DNA of 64,000 nucleotides from Cyrtodaria siliqua (Eukaryota; Mollusca; Bivalvia; Adapedonta; Hiatellidae), in contig JAWPHD010008253.1 in assembly GCA_037043455.1 (NCBI GenBank), positions 1 through 64,000 of the forward strand, written 5' to 3'. Position numbers and translations under genes: made by a program. Shown here one piece after another: positions 46,036-56,049 of the stretch. A model generated the notes under the pieces. The model searched no databases. It saw only the letters and a list, made by a program, of their open reading frames with translations, and was not told the origin of the DNA. Position 1 is the first letter of the stretch; the number at the start of each line of letters is the position of its first letter.

Positions 46036-46305
46036 CCTTCAGTTTGCATAGGCACTTAATCGAATTCGAGTCAATGAAACTACAGTAGATGACATCTTTC
46101 TTCTTAGATCTAGAGAAATCGAAAAAATTTCATCATAATATCCCATGTATGCTTTACTTATTTTCCCGTTCAACAAGGCTGTCAATAAACACAACATAAA
46201 TACGTTACATACCTTAAGTTCACCGGTGTTGTCTTTTCTGTCTGAAGACACAAGAATAAACAAGGAAACTGGACACATAAAAAACATATCATTGGGAGAA
46301 CAAGA

Positions 46306-46405
46306 ATGAATGAATGAATGAATGGCGTTTTACGGCAAGTCGACACATAAATAGGTCATATTGTGCGCAAAAACTGATGAAAGATGAAGAAATGAAGTAG
46401 TAATA
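46306..46405 (-). mobile_element. Very short I/Nimb-like insertion (3' UTR end and tail) with 7-bp duplication
   Basis: About 100 bp of the family 3' end is flanked by AACAAGA at 46299-46305 and 46406-46412. The terminus has a G-to-A and a C variant (GGCGTTTTACGGCAAGTCGA), so it is older or from a divergent copy. Confidence 0.85.
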
Positions 46406-46785
46406 AACAAGAGGTCAATGACCTTGAAGCTCTACTGATATGTTTTGATAGCTTGTTCAGCATTCCTGTGAAGTATCATAAAAATTGTCAATTAGTTTCA
46501 GATGAGTAGTCGCTACCCGATTTTACTATATAACTTTAAACAAAGATGGCCACTGGCAGCCTTGTTTAATGTCGAATCAAAATGTTTCAACCAGGACTAA
46601 CATCACGTCATGCTGATCATTTTAGAAAAAGTCCCATATCAAAATCATTTATAGTGTTCAAGAAGTAGGCGCTACAAACTTGCTTTTTAAAAATATTTTT
46701 TAGCTTTGGCTGCCATCTTGGATTTCACATCAGTGTGAATTTTTGCTAGGATCAACTGGACATCATGGGCAACATTCCTGTAATA
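46406..46785. other. Non-coding flanking DNA
   Basis: No gene was seen. It contains short phrases (GATGGCCACTGGCAGCC, GCTGCCATCTTGGATTTC) resembling the repeat at 42940-43865, so it is probably a decayed relative of that family. Confidence 0.4.
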
Positions 46786-47172
46786 TGATTTATATAGTCT
46801 TATTTCTTTCAGGAACTCTAAAACAAAACTAAAATATATAGTTTCAAATAATTATTTCATAGTATTAAAACATTTTACTACCTTTGACGCATAGGATCGA
46901 AAGACTGTGATAAAGTCTACACATTCCAACAAGATGTGTTTGACCGTTAACGATGCATTCTGGTAATTGCTCACCTTGTAATAAATAAGAATGAGTATAA
47001 CGTGTATGCCCTATTCTGCACCGGGCTAGGACAACTTCTTTCCGACGAATGGGTCTTCTAAAAGAATGCAATTCTCCGAGTATCGGTTTAATTAAATGGA
47101 GTTTATTGTTAACTGACAAATCCCAAGCGGCTTACCAATAATTACGAATATCTGTGTTAATACAACTTTTAA

Positions 47173-47575
47173 CCACTGATAGGATATGTTGTCTGCTTTT
47201 TATTTAGTCTTTTGGCTGTTACTTGTGATACGCAGGCTTCATAACCGCTGCTCCCAACTAAATTCCATTATGTTTATTTCGCTCTTCGGGGCATTTAATT
47301 TTATTAGAAACTGGGACCTTACGCCGTACGACATGGGGAAGCATATAACTCCATGTCCACCGCCGTAGGCATGCCATCTTCGGGATGGTTAAAATTGTGT
47401 ACTATTGATTTTATGAATATTACGTTCTGCCCAGCCCGGGGCTAGAGGGCGTGAGCGGTAGCTAGCATATTTCACTACCTCTCATGAACAGTCTCAATCA
47501 AACCGAGACTGCAATATTTCGTATGTTTCGTGCTCGGCCGTTTCCAAAGGTCCATTGTCATACTATTTTTTTTTT
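47173..47575 (+). repeat. Hairpin-rich dispersed repeat, copy b, inserted in copy 7
   Basis: It is a roughly 400-bp insertion ending in a T-run, homologous to 60558-60960 over its length. Stems GAGCGGTAG/CTACCTCTC (one mismatch) and CAGTCTC/GAGACTG (perfect) lie at about 47454-47512. Flanking TTTTAA on both sides could be the duplication. Confidence 0.75.
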
Positions 47576-47919
47576 TTAAATCAATATAAGGTAATTTGGC
47601 TGTAGATATATGTAAACCTAATGCTGCTTTAGCAACACTACCAGCTCTTACCATTACCACGTATTCCTACAGGGCTTGACGAGATGTAAGGGAATCAGAA
47701 AAGATTACAAAATGGTCATCATCAGATTCCTAAATATAATTTAAGACAAGTTCATTTGCCTTAAGTTCAGCTGAAAAGATAGAGGCCTTGTCAGACAGGC
47801 GGCTCTTTATGCTGTGTTTGTGAAAAACAGTTGCTGCAGCTATCTTAGCTCCATCTTTAGAACCATCTGTGTATATATGTTGAAAGTTATTGTATTTCGA
47901 TTTAATTTCATTAAAAGAA

Positions 47920-48074
47920 ATATAAAAAGATCGGACAGGGTAAGTAGCATTCAAGGAGGACAGTAAACCACAAAACACAGAAACAAACATGCAAACAGAC
48001 AAAAAAGAAGGCAAAAGCAATAATAAATGCAAACGACATCACAAACACAAAAGGGTTGACAATAGGGCTACCGC
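47920..48074 (-). mobile_element. 5'-truncated Penelope-like 3' UTR module inserted in copy 7
   Basis: It is a 155-bp insertion starting AGAAATATAAAAAGATCGGA on plus and ending GGGCTACCGCC. The retrotransposon reads continuously if it is removed, with about three A duplicated. Confidence 0.75.
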
Positions 48075-48175
48075 CAAATTTGCTTTGAAAGACAGTAGGG
48101 TCTGTCCTGGATTTGTTACTATCACAAAGATCAAAAATAATTGTTGGTGTTTCCAATCCACTGTGGAATTTGTGG

Positions 48176-49075
48176 TGCAATCATAAGTGTATGAATTGAC
48201 CAAAACAACACAGAAATATGTAAAAAAAAAAAATCTAGTGAACGGGGAGGGGGCGTGGGCAACATAGCTGTATGTGTATGAATTGACCAAAACAACACAG
48301 AAATATGTAAAACAAAAATAACCGAGTATCGAGTGAGTGGGAAGAAGGCGGGGGGCAACATAGCTGTATGTGTATGAATTGATCAAAACAACACAGAAAT
48401 ATGTAAAAAAAAAAAGAAAAGTAACCGAGTGAGGCGGCAGGGGGCGAGGGGCAACATAGCCGTATGTGTATAAATTGAACAAAAGAACATAGAAATATGT
48501 AAAAACAAAATAACCGAGTATCGAGTGAATGGGGAGGGGGCGTGGTGGGTGAGGGGTGGGTGAGGGGTGGGGGGGGGGGCGCAACATAGCTTTATGTGTA
48601 TGAATTGATCAAACAACACAGAAATATGTAAAAAAAAAAAAAAAAAACGAGTATCGAGGGGGTGGGGCGGCGTGGGAGCAACAGAGCTATATGTGTATTA
48701 ATTGAGCAAAACAACACAGAAATTTAGAGTTAGTGGGAGGGTGGGGTAGTGGAGCAACATAACTATATGCGTATGATTTGACCAAAACAACAGAGAAACA
48801 TGTAAAAAAAAACATCGGGTTTCTAGTCAGAGGGGAGGGGAGCGGGGGATGGGGGAGCAACATAGCTATATTTTTATAAATTTACCAAAACAACACAGAA
48901 ATATATAAAACATAAATTTAAAAAAAAAAGTTCCGAATGAGGGGTGGAGGGCGCGGTGTGTGAGCAACTTAGCTATATGTGTATGAATTAACCAAAACAA
49001 CAAAGAAATATGTAAAAAATAAAACGGGTCGGGGTGTGGGGGAGGAGGGTGCCCATTCTCCAGTATGGGTGAAGT
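48176..49075. repeat. Minisatellite, about nine units of roughly 75-130 bp
   Basis: Each unit holds GCAACATAGCTGTATGTGTA followed by TGAATTGACCAAAACAACAC and AGAAATATGTAAAA(n), then a G-rich stretch (GGGGAGGGGGCG). Unit starts are near 48176, 48258, 48355, 48452, 48580, 48678, 48754, 48857 and 48964. The A-run and the G-rich part vary most in length. Open frames on the minus strand are repeat artefacts. Confidence 0.85.
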
Positions 49076-49309
49076 ATGAATAAGGTGCATAATGCTATAA
49101 GAAATCCCAAACTAAAAGTATACATATATACAACAGCTAACAGGCAAACCTTTATCTGCCGTTATTGCACATTTTAAGGGCCATCACAATGTTTGTGTTC
49201 CATGGGAGCCTAGAAACTGTAGAAGACAACCCTTTACAAGATACTATAAGGAAACTAATTCTCAAATTTAGTTCAGCTAGGACAAGGAGTGTAAGAGATA
49301 CAGACCTGC

Positions 49310-49779
49310 AATCACCTTATTAAAGACAAGCTTATTGCTTTTATTCAAAAAACATTCGCTAGGGAAAATACTACATTTGTGGCCTGTAATAATATTAAAG
49401 CGTTTTTTACTAACGGCAGTTTAGACAATTACATTATGTGGACTGTCGTGCCCTTAATGGTTTATTCTCTTGTTGCTCTGCCTTCTGCCAAGTCATTGAG
49501 TACCTTCATTGTGGCTTTCTAGGCTATTGTTTTTTTTGTATTATATTTACACGAGCATATTTGTGTTTTACTTATATTGCCTATTGATGCTGCCTTGTTG
49601 GTTAGAGATTAAATCATGGCGGGGATTTCTTTATTTACACTGTCCTGTTTTAATGGGTTGACAGTAGGGTAAGTGTGAGGTTTGGTGCACCCTAGAACCG
49701 GTTTAAACCCCCAGTGGCCTACTTTGCCACTGACCGTTCCAAAGCGGTAGCCCTGTTGTCAACCCTTTTGTGTTTGTGA
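49310..49779 (+). pseudogene. Penelope-like element, internally deleted copy
   Basis: The plus strand reads KDKLIAFIQKTFARENTTF and CNNIKAFFTNGSLDNY (RT palm start, 49322-49445). It then jumps directly to the 3' UTR shared with 57448-57940 (49446-49779). The RT core, including the YLDD box, is deleted. It ends where the next non-LTR copy begins. Confidence 0.65.
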
Positions 49780-51231
49780 CATGGGACATGGTCCGGAAAA
49801 TAAACGGTATAGGTAATTCTAGTTGTGTAATTCATCTTAAAACTGATAATGAGGATATTACTTCTGTCAAAGATATTACCAATACTTTGGCAGAAACGTT
49901 TTCTAAAAACTCTTCTTCTGAAAATTGTCAACCAAATTTTCTAAAAAATAAGAAACTAAAAGAACAGAAGAAGCTGAATTTCAAGTCTAAAAATTTGGAG
50001 AAATACAATAAACTGTTCACTCTCAAGGAACTTCGAGAATCCCTTAAAAAGGCTCATGATACATCAGCTGGTCCTGATGATATCCAGTTTCTATTATTAA
50101 AACATTTACCTGAAACCTGTCTCTCTACACTTCTTGATATATTTAATAAGGTTTGGGTGACAGGAAACTTCCCCGATTCTTGGCGGGAAGCAATCGTTAT
50201 TCCAGTCCCCAGACCTGGAAAGGATCATACGGACCGAATAAATTATCGCCCTATTGCTTTAACGAGTTGTATATGTAAAACCATGGAACGAATGATTAAT
50301 GAGAGACTCGTTTGGTATCTGGAATCCAACAAGCTGATAACAAATATCAAAGTGGATTCCGGCGCCAACGAGGCACAACATATCACAACATTCGATTTGA
50401 ATCATTTATTAGGGAAGCTTTCGTAAAGAAAGAACATCTAGTTGCTGTATTTTTTGACTTGGAGAAAGCTTATGAAACTGCATGGAAGTACGGTATCATG
50501 AATGATCTTCATGACCTTGGTCTTAGAGGTCGATTAGCAATTTTTATAGAGAATTTCTTAGAGGACAGACAGTTTCGTGTCCGAATGGGTTCAACCCTCT
50601 CTGTCATCCATGAACAGGAGATGGGTGTGCCACAGGGCAGCATACTCTCTGTCACCCTTTTTAGTATAAAAATTAACAGTATAGTTAAATGCATCAATCC
50701 TGGTGTGGATTGCTCTCTATATGTTGACGACTTTGTTATATGTTACCGTGCAAAAAACATGAACACTATTGAGAGACAACTTCAACAACGTCTCAATAAA
50801 CTTCAGACCTGGTCTGATGAAAATGGTTTTAAATTTTCTAAATCTAAAACTAATTGTATGCATTTTTGTCAACTACGTAAACATCATGAAGACCCTCATC
50901 TAACACTGGATGGCTCACCAATACCAGTAGTGGATGAGACAAAATTCCTTGGTCTTATTTTCGACCTTAAATTAACGTTCATACCACACCTTAAATACTT
51001 GAAAGCCAAGTGCCTTAAAGCTCTTAATTTACTTAAAGTTGTTGCAAACACTAATTTGGGAGTAGATCGTAAAGTCCTTTTACAACTTTATAGATCTCTT
51101 ATCAGATCCAAGCTGGACTACGGCTCAATAGTATATGGATCGACTCGCAAGTCATACTTGCAGATGCTCGATCATATACATAATCAAGGATTACGACTCG
51201 CCTTAGGTGCCTTTCGTACATCACCAGCTGA
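49780..51231 (+). pseudogene. I/Nimb-like RT domain
   Basis: There are two overlapping frames, 49770-50426 and 50312-51436. A single missing base near 50345 (ITNIKVDSG instead of ITKYQSGF) causes the shift. Motifs present are FFDLEKAYETAWK (A), GVPQGSILSVTLF (B) and LYVDDFVICY (C). Synonymous and amino-acid differences from copies 3-5 are more numerous, so it is an older or separate sublineage. Confidence 0.8.
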
Positions 51232-51426
51232 AAAGAAGGATAAACATATCGGACAGGGAAAGCAGCATTCAAGGACGACAGTCAACCACAAAACACAAAA
51301 ACAAACACGCAAACAAACAAACAGAAAGGCAGTAGTAATAATAAATGCAAACGACATCACAAACACAAAAGGGTTGAAAATAGGGCTACCGCCTTGGAAC
51401 GGTCAGTGGCAAAGTAGGCCACTGGG
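51232..51426 (-). mobile_element. Penelope-like 3' UTR module inside copy 8
   Basis: AGAAGGATAAACATATCGGA to GGCCACTGGG on plus. In the sense of the RT at 57952-59330 it is a 3'-anchored fragment truncated within the conserved hairpin. Confidence 0.7.
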
Positions 51427-51854
51427 TGCAGGATAGGGCATACACGTTATATTCATTCATATTTATTACAAGGTGAGCAATTACCAGAATGTATACCCTT
51501 TTTTGCACCGTTAACGGTCAAACACATATTGTTGGAATGTGTAGACTTTGATCCTATGCATCAAAGGTACTACAATGTTAATACTATGACCGAGTTATTT
51601 AATACTATAGATTTTAGTCTAGTTTTAGATTTCCTGAAGGAGTTAGGCTATATAAATCATTATAATATGTTCTTGTATATAATTACTTTTTTATATACCC
51701 GTTTTCGGGCATTTGTTGATTTACATATATAGTTTATATAACTACCATATCATCCCTTATTTTTTAATAGTTTTATCTTGATATATTTACATTTTTAATT
51801 AATCCTTCATCTCTTCATCTTTCGTCAGTTTTTGCGCACAATATGACCTATTAC

Positions 51855-53570
51855 GACACAAATTGTTTTTGGCTAAGAAATCCTGAACTTTCGTGCCTTT
51901 ATCGTTTACAACCCCAGATGTAGTTGTGTGCATTAAAATCATCCAAGAGTATACAAGGTGATGGTAATTGTGCAACTAGGTGATTTAGATCTTTATGGTC
52001 TAGTGAACTAGGTGGTAAATATAAGGAGCATATTGTTATAACTCTGTGCATCGTAACACTGACCGCAAAAACTTGCAAACCAGTTTTCAACGCAACAGGT
52101 CTGTGAGGAATGTTTGGATTAAATATTACCGAAACTCCACCAGTCGCCTTGTCTCCGGTATCACAAATACGATCGTATAGTCCAGTTTGTTTCAAATATA
52201 CTCAAATATACTGTATCACCTGTTTTAAAGAACGTTTCTTGAAGGTAAAGTGCAATACGGATGTGATCATTTAAAATTAAGCTGATTTCATCATGATTCG
52301 GTTTCATACCGTGACCTTTAAATCCAATGATCTTATTAGCTTTAACCATTACTTAATGTTAAAGCGATATTCAATTTATTTTTTACCTGAGTCTTAGGAG
52401 ACTCAGGCAGTGACATTTCCACTGATGAATCTTCCTCATAGGAATAGGGCAGCTGAAGTGGCACTCCGACTACCTTTTCATGAGAGGATGGAAGTGGCAG
52501 TGCAGCTTCTGTCTCTGAAATGTCCATGAGCTGTTCGAATTTGTTATGCAACTCAATAGGGCCGTTAGACACCTTTGACTGCTCCTTGGTTGAAGAACTG
52601 ATGAAGTATTAGGCTTCTATTTGGGCGCTGTCTCTTTCTTTGTATTATGTAGTTTTGTTTACAGTCTCGTCTATTTGGGCGCGGATATCTCATTTTTTCG
52701 ACTGGGGAACTAATACACTTTACAGTCTTACAATAACCAGCTTTCCAATTCTGAGAAGTTAACGACCTCTTGGCATTGAATGTTGGTTTGTTAATTTGTA
52801 TATGTTGTCTTTAACCCGGGGCTAGAGGGCGTGAGCGGTAGCTAGCATATTTCACTACCGCTCATGAACAGTCTCAATCAAACCGAGACTGCAATATTTC
52901 GTATGTGTCGTTTTCGGCCGTTTCCAAAAGTCCATCATCATACTCCTTTTTGTTTTGTTTGATATTGAGGAAGCATTCCTTATGTGTGGCTGTTGTTTTA
53001 ATCGATGCGTAAGAAGTCGGACTTGAAATGTTACATTTTTCTTCAATAAAATTTCGTGCTTCTGGAAATGGAATGTTTTGTGTATATTTATCTGTTAGAA
53101 TTTCGTTATCTTTTTTGAATTTTTCACACAATTTGAATTTGCGTGATGTCCTAGACCGCATTTGGTACATTTGAAAACGTTTGGACAATCTGGTTCGTTA
53201 TGCGTGAATGCAGACTCGCCACATTTGCCACAAAGTTCTCCTTTAGTACACCTTGACATGTGGTGCCCAAAGTCTTGACAATTGTAGCAACGTAAGGGGG
53301 TTTGGATGTAGGCGTCAACATGCAGTTGCAGATATGCCACCTTTATTGTTCTTGGTAAGATCGGTGTAGAAAAAGTTGGATGATAGTGTTTGTAGGAATT
53401 ATTTTGTCGTTCTTTTTTATTGAAATCCTTCGAGCTGCAGTGACTAATTGTGATGAAAGCTTCTTGACAATGTCCTCTTCAGGTACACCGGAAAAATCTA
53501 GGCATCTGATGACCCCTTTTGAGATGTTCATTGAAGTATGAAGAAAGCATGTTACTTTTACTTCGAGAAT
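51855..53570 (-). pseudogene. Diverged I/Nimb-like ORF1 and endonuclease start
   Basis: The minus-strand order is ORF1 middle (53343-53531, NISKGVIRCLDFSGVPEEDI), zinc knuckles (53095-53340, CYNCQDFGHHMSRC, CGKCGESAFTHNEPDC and CTKCGLGHHANSNC), ORF1 C-terminus (52342-52572) and ORF2 start (52161-52349 and 51899-52195). A hairpin repeat interrupts at 52815-52950. The PSAAPTKEVG repeats are lost. Divergence from the other copies is clearly higher, so it belongs to an older subfamily. Each frame is broken. Confidence 0.75.
52815..52950 (+). repeat. Hairpin-rich dispersed repeat, copy c
   Basis: GAGCGGTAG/CTACCGCTC is a perfect 9-bp stem and CAGTCTC/GAGACTG a perfect 7-bp stem. The end at CATCATACTCC joins the ORF1 relic. 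Confidence 0.7.
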
Positions 53571-53573
53571 GTG

Positions 53574-54079
53574 TCTACGAATCAGTAGTGTTATTTTTTA
53601 CTGGTCCTTTGGGACCAACGAGCCAAATTTGGGTGGCTTTGAAGTAGAATACCGCTTAAGCCGGTACTAGGGGGCGTGAGAAGTGTTGCTTCTTTCATTA
53701 CTTCTCATGAACAGACTCAATAAAACCGAGTCTGCTGCTTTATTCTCTTAATTGTGTTTGTTGCTCTTAAAGGATTACCTTTATCAGTATTTATTAACAT
53801 TCACACTAGCGTTCGTTTAGTGCAGTGTGGCGGCTGTCAAACGTCTCCCCGTGCTACGAATCAGTAGTGTTATTTTTTACTGGTCCTTTCGGACCAACGA
53901 GCCCAATTTGGGTGGCTTTGAATTAGAATACCGCTTAAGCCGGAGCTAGGGGGCGTGAGAAGTGTTGCTTCTTTCATTACTTCTCATGAACAGACTAAAT
54001 AAAACCGAGTCTGCTGCTTTATTCTCTTAATTGTGTTTGTTGCTCTCAAAGGATCACCTTTATCAGTATTTATTATTTT
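53574..54079 (+). repeat. Hairpin-rich repeat, second subfamily, 280-bp tandem dimer
   Basis: Unit 1 starts at 53574 and unit 2 at 53854, both CTACGAATCAGTAGTGTTAT. Stems per unit are TGGTCC/GGACCA around TTTG or TTTC, GAGAAGT/ACTTCTC, and CAGACTC/GAGTCTG (one mismatch in unit 2). Between units lies GTGTGGCGGCTGTCAAACG, also found at 60371. The dimer interrupts the diverged ORF1 (resuming at 54462). Confidence 0.8.
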
Positions 54080-54135
54080 GAGTAAGTAATCTGAATGGGA
54101 TTAATAGTCTTATTTTTAAGTTTTTTAATTTATTT

Positions 54136-54470
54136 AAAGAAATATAAAAAGATCGGACAGGGAAAGTAGCATTCAAGGAGGACAGTAAAATGATATATAG
54201 GGTCCTATAGAAACCACAGCGTCCGTACGCTGTAAACCACAAATCACAGAAACAAACACGCAAGCAGACAAACAAGAAGGCAAAAACAATAATAAATGCA
54301 AACGGAATCACAAACACAAAAGGGTTGAATATAGGGCTACCGCCTTGGAACGGTCAGTGGCAAAGTAGGCCACTGGGGGTTCAAACCGGTTCTAGGGTGC
54401 ACCAAACCTCACACTTACCCTACTGTCATCCCATTAAAACAGGACAGTGTAAATAAAGAAACTATGGATA
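54136..54470 (-). mobile_element. Penelope-like 3' UTR module
   Basis: It is related to 57448-57733 but carries an additional segment, ATGATATATAGGGTCCTATA to about 54233, that also occurs alone at 57153-57195. The conserved hairpin CAGTGGC/GCCACTG is present. Confidence 0.65.
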
Positions 54471-54705
54471 GTTTTTTGTATAACAAATCTGTAACTGGCC
54501 TTCCCCGTTTTCTGATTCGAGAACAAGGAAACGAGAAATGGTTTGCATGTTCGATTGTTGATGTGAGATGTCCTCGTCCGATTCAGACTCGGATTCATGT
54601 GGTTTTGATCGTTTATATGATGTAGAAGTAGTTTTCTGTGCGTGATTTGGTCCCATTATTGGGAATGGATATTCACTCTCCACGCTTCCCACCCACCTCG
54701 GATGC
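54462..54705 (-). pseudogene. Diverged I/Nimb-like ORF1 N-terminus and leader end
   Basis: The frame 54462-54692 contains PHESESESDEDISHQQSN and SRFLVLESENGEGQL, matching the N-terminus of ORF1 at 25490-25570 (PRFLIIESENGEK). The leader phrase CCGAGGTGGGTGGGAAGCG precedes it on the minus strand. It is separated from the rest of its ORF1 by the 53574-54460 insertions. Confidence 0.6.
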
Positions 54706-55129
54706 AGCTTGTGGCACAGTTACAGGTTTTCACCCTAAGTTGGTCCTAGATGATCCTTCCTACACACCACAGTACATACTTGTAAAATGTGTTGAAGAAT
54801 GTTGCATGGGCATCAATTACAAGGAAATTAGTTGTGTGTAACATTGGACCTTCCAAAGCTGAACAGATGTACACAGCACTTAGCAGAGTGAAAACACTTC
54901 AAGGTCTCTAAATACGTCATGAGTTCTCTAAAGTTGACAAGAACATATTAAAACGATATGAAACGTCTGACATCAACAAAACTGCCTGAGTTTTTTTTCA
55001 AGCAAAGTGATTTAGTTCAAAAATGCTGTATTTGTCCCCGTTAAGACGATAGGACCTTCATTTGGCCGGATTTTAGCGAAACTTTGAAGAATGATCAATA
55101 CCGAGATAGTTGTACATATCACCGTGTTC
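54706..55129. other. No supported feature
   Basis: The open frame 54638-54841 is mostly antisense to the ORF1 relic. The remainder is non-coding and leads into the tandem array. Confidence 0.4.
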
Positions 55130-55570
55130 CGGTTGAATGATTTTACAAAGTTATTACCCTTTAAAGGTTTTAATACACAAACTTTGTAGAGATGATCAGC
55201 ATCAGGTTTAGTTGTGGATATTGTCGCTGTGTTCCGCTTGAATGATTTTTGGCGGAGCTATGTCCCTATAAAGGTTTTAATACACAAACTATGCCTGGAC
55301 TAGTTTTCCTGAACCCCTGGCCAGATGTCAACGAAACTTTTCAGGGTTGATCAGTACTAAGCCTAGTTGTGTATGTCATCGCCGTGTTCTGGTTGAAACG
55401 TTTTTGGCGGAGTTTTGGCCCTTTAAAGTTTTTAATACACAAACTTTGTCCGGACTAGTTCTCCTGAACTCCTGGCCGGATTTCAACGAAACTTGGCAAG
55501 AATGATTCAGTATCAAGCCTAGTTGTGCAAAACATCGCCGTGTTCCGGTTGAATGATTTTGGTAGAAAAT
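55130..55570. repeat. Tandem array, about three units of roughly 158 bp
   Basis: Repeated phrases are TTCCGGTTGAATGATTTT, GGTTTTAATACACAAACTTT, GGACTAGTTCTCCTGAA, TCAACGAAACTTGGCA, and CAAGCCTAGTTGTG followed by CATCGCCGTG. Units start near 55128, 55226 (the first unit has a deletion) and 55385. No coding potential. Confidence 0.8.
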
Positions 55571-56049
55571 CGGTATAACGCTCTTGATTTGTCAACATTT
55601 CAGGCTATAGGTATACATTGATAATGGTTATTGATTCTGTCGAATTAGTCCTTATTCCATGAATATTTATTTAATTACTTCCTGTTACATAGCCTCATTA
55701 ACTGTCGTCAGTCTATATAGTACATGTATCATATAAATATACGTAAGCGCACTGTGTGCGTGAAATGTTCAGGAACTACACTGCATCAAATAAGGTATTT
55801 AATCACAATTTAAATCTCAATTAAACTACACTTACATTCCTCGTATAATGAGGTATTAGCAACTTTAATTCTCCCTTAAATTTCAGATTTAATTCACCTT
55901 TAAATGACATTTAATTTTTCAAAAAATATCTGAATTTTGTTATAGTTTAATAAATACTGAAATGGTGATCCCTTGGAAGCAACAAACACAAACAAGAGAG
56001 AATAGTAGCAGACTCGGTTTTATTGAGTCTGTTCTTGAGAGTGTTCATA
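55571..56049. other. Non-coding stretch with a hairpin-repeat fragment
   Basis: AT-rich DNA without a gene. The span 55975-56045 is an antisense fragment of the second hairpin subfamily with CAGACTC/GAGTCTG intact. Confidence 0.5.

Larger units (their letters stand above)
46786..48177 (-). mobile_element. I/Nimb-like retrotransposon copy 7, interrupted twice
   Basis: It carries ORF2 C-terminus and RNase H pieces in three blocks: 46786-47172, 47576-47919 and 48075-48177. They are separated by a hairpin-rich repeat (47173-47575) and a Penelope-like 3' module (47920-48074). It lacks the tail at its 3' side and has many frameshifts, so it is among the older copies. The block order matches the uninterrupted copies exactly. 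Confidence 0.85.
49780..51853 (+). mobile_element. I/Nimb-like retrotransposon copy 8, RNase H replaced by another module
   Basis: The copy starts in the linker (ATGGGACATGGTCCGG), continues through RT and stops at TCACCAGCTGAAA (51231). A 195-bp Penelope-like 3' module (51232-51426) follows, and the copy resumes at TGCAGGATAGGGCATACACG in the late ORF2. RNase H is therefore missing. It ends at 51853 within the 3' UTR without a tail. Confidence 0.8.

Noticed and set aside
48039..49090. Several Pro/Leu/Tyr-rich frames on the minus strand
   Set aside because: They are translations of the minisatellite units; they repeat with the array and have no domain.
51800..51853. Hammerhead-like CTGATGA...GAAA in the antisense 3' UTR of the non-LTR family (for example 46374-46392)
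   Set aside because: The bases between the two boxes cannot form a stem II, and it occurs on the antisense strand of the element.
53574..54079. Hammerhead ribozyme in the tandem dimer
   Set aside because: I looked for the CTGATGA and GAAA core on both strands of the unit and did not find a correctly spaced pair; a computed structure search would be decisive.
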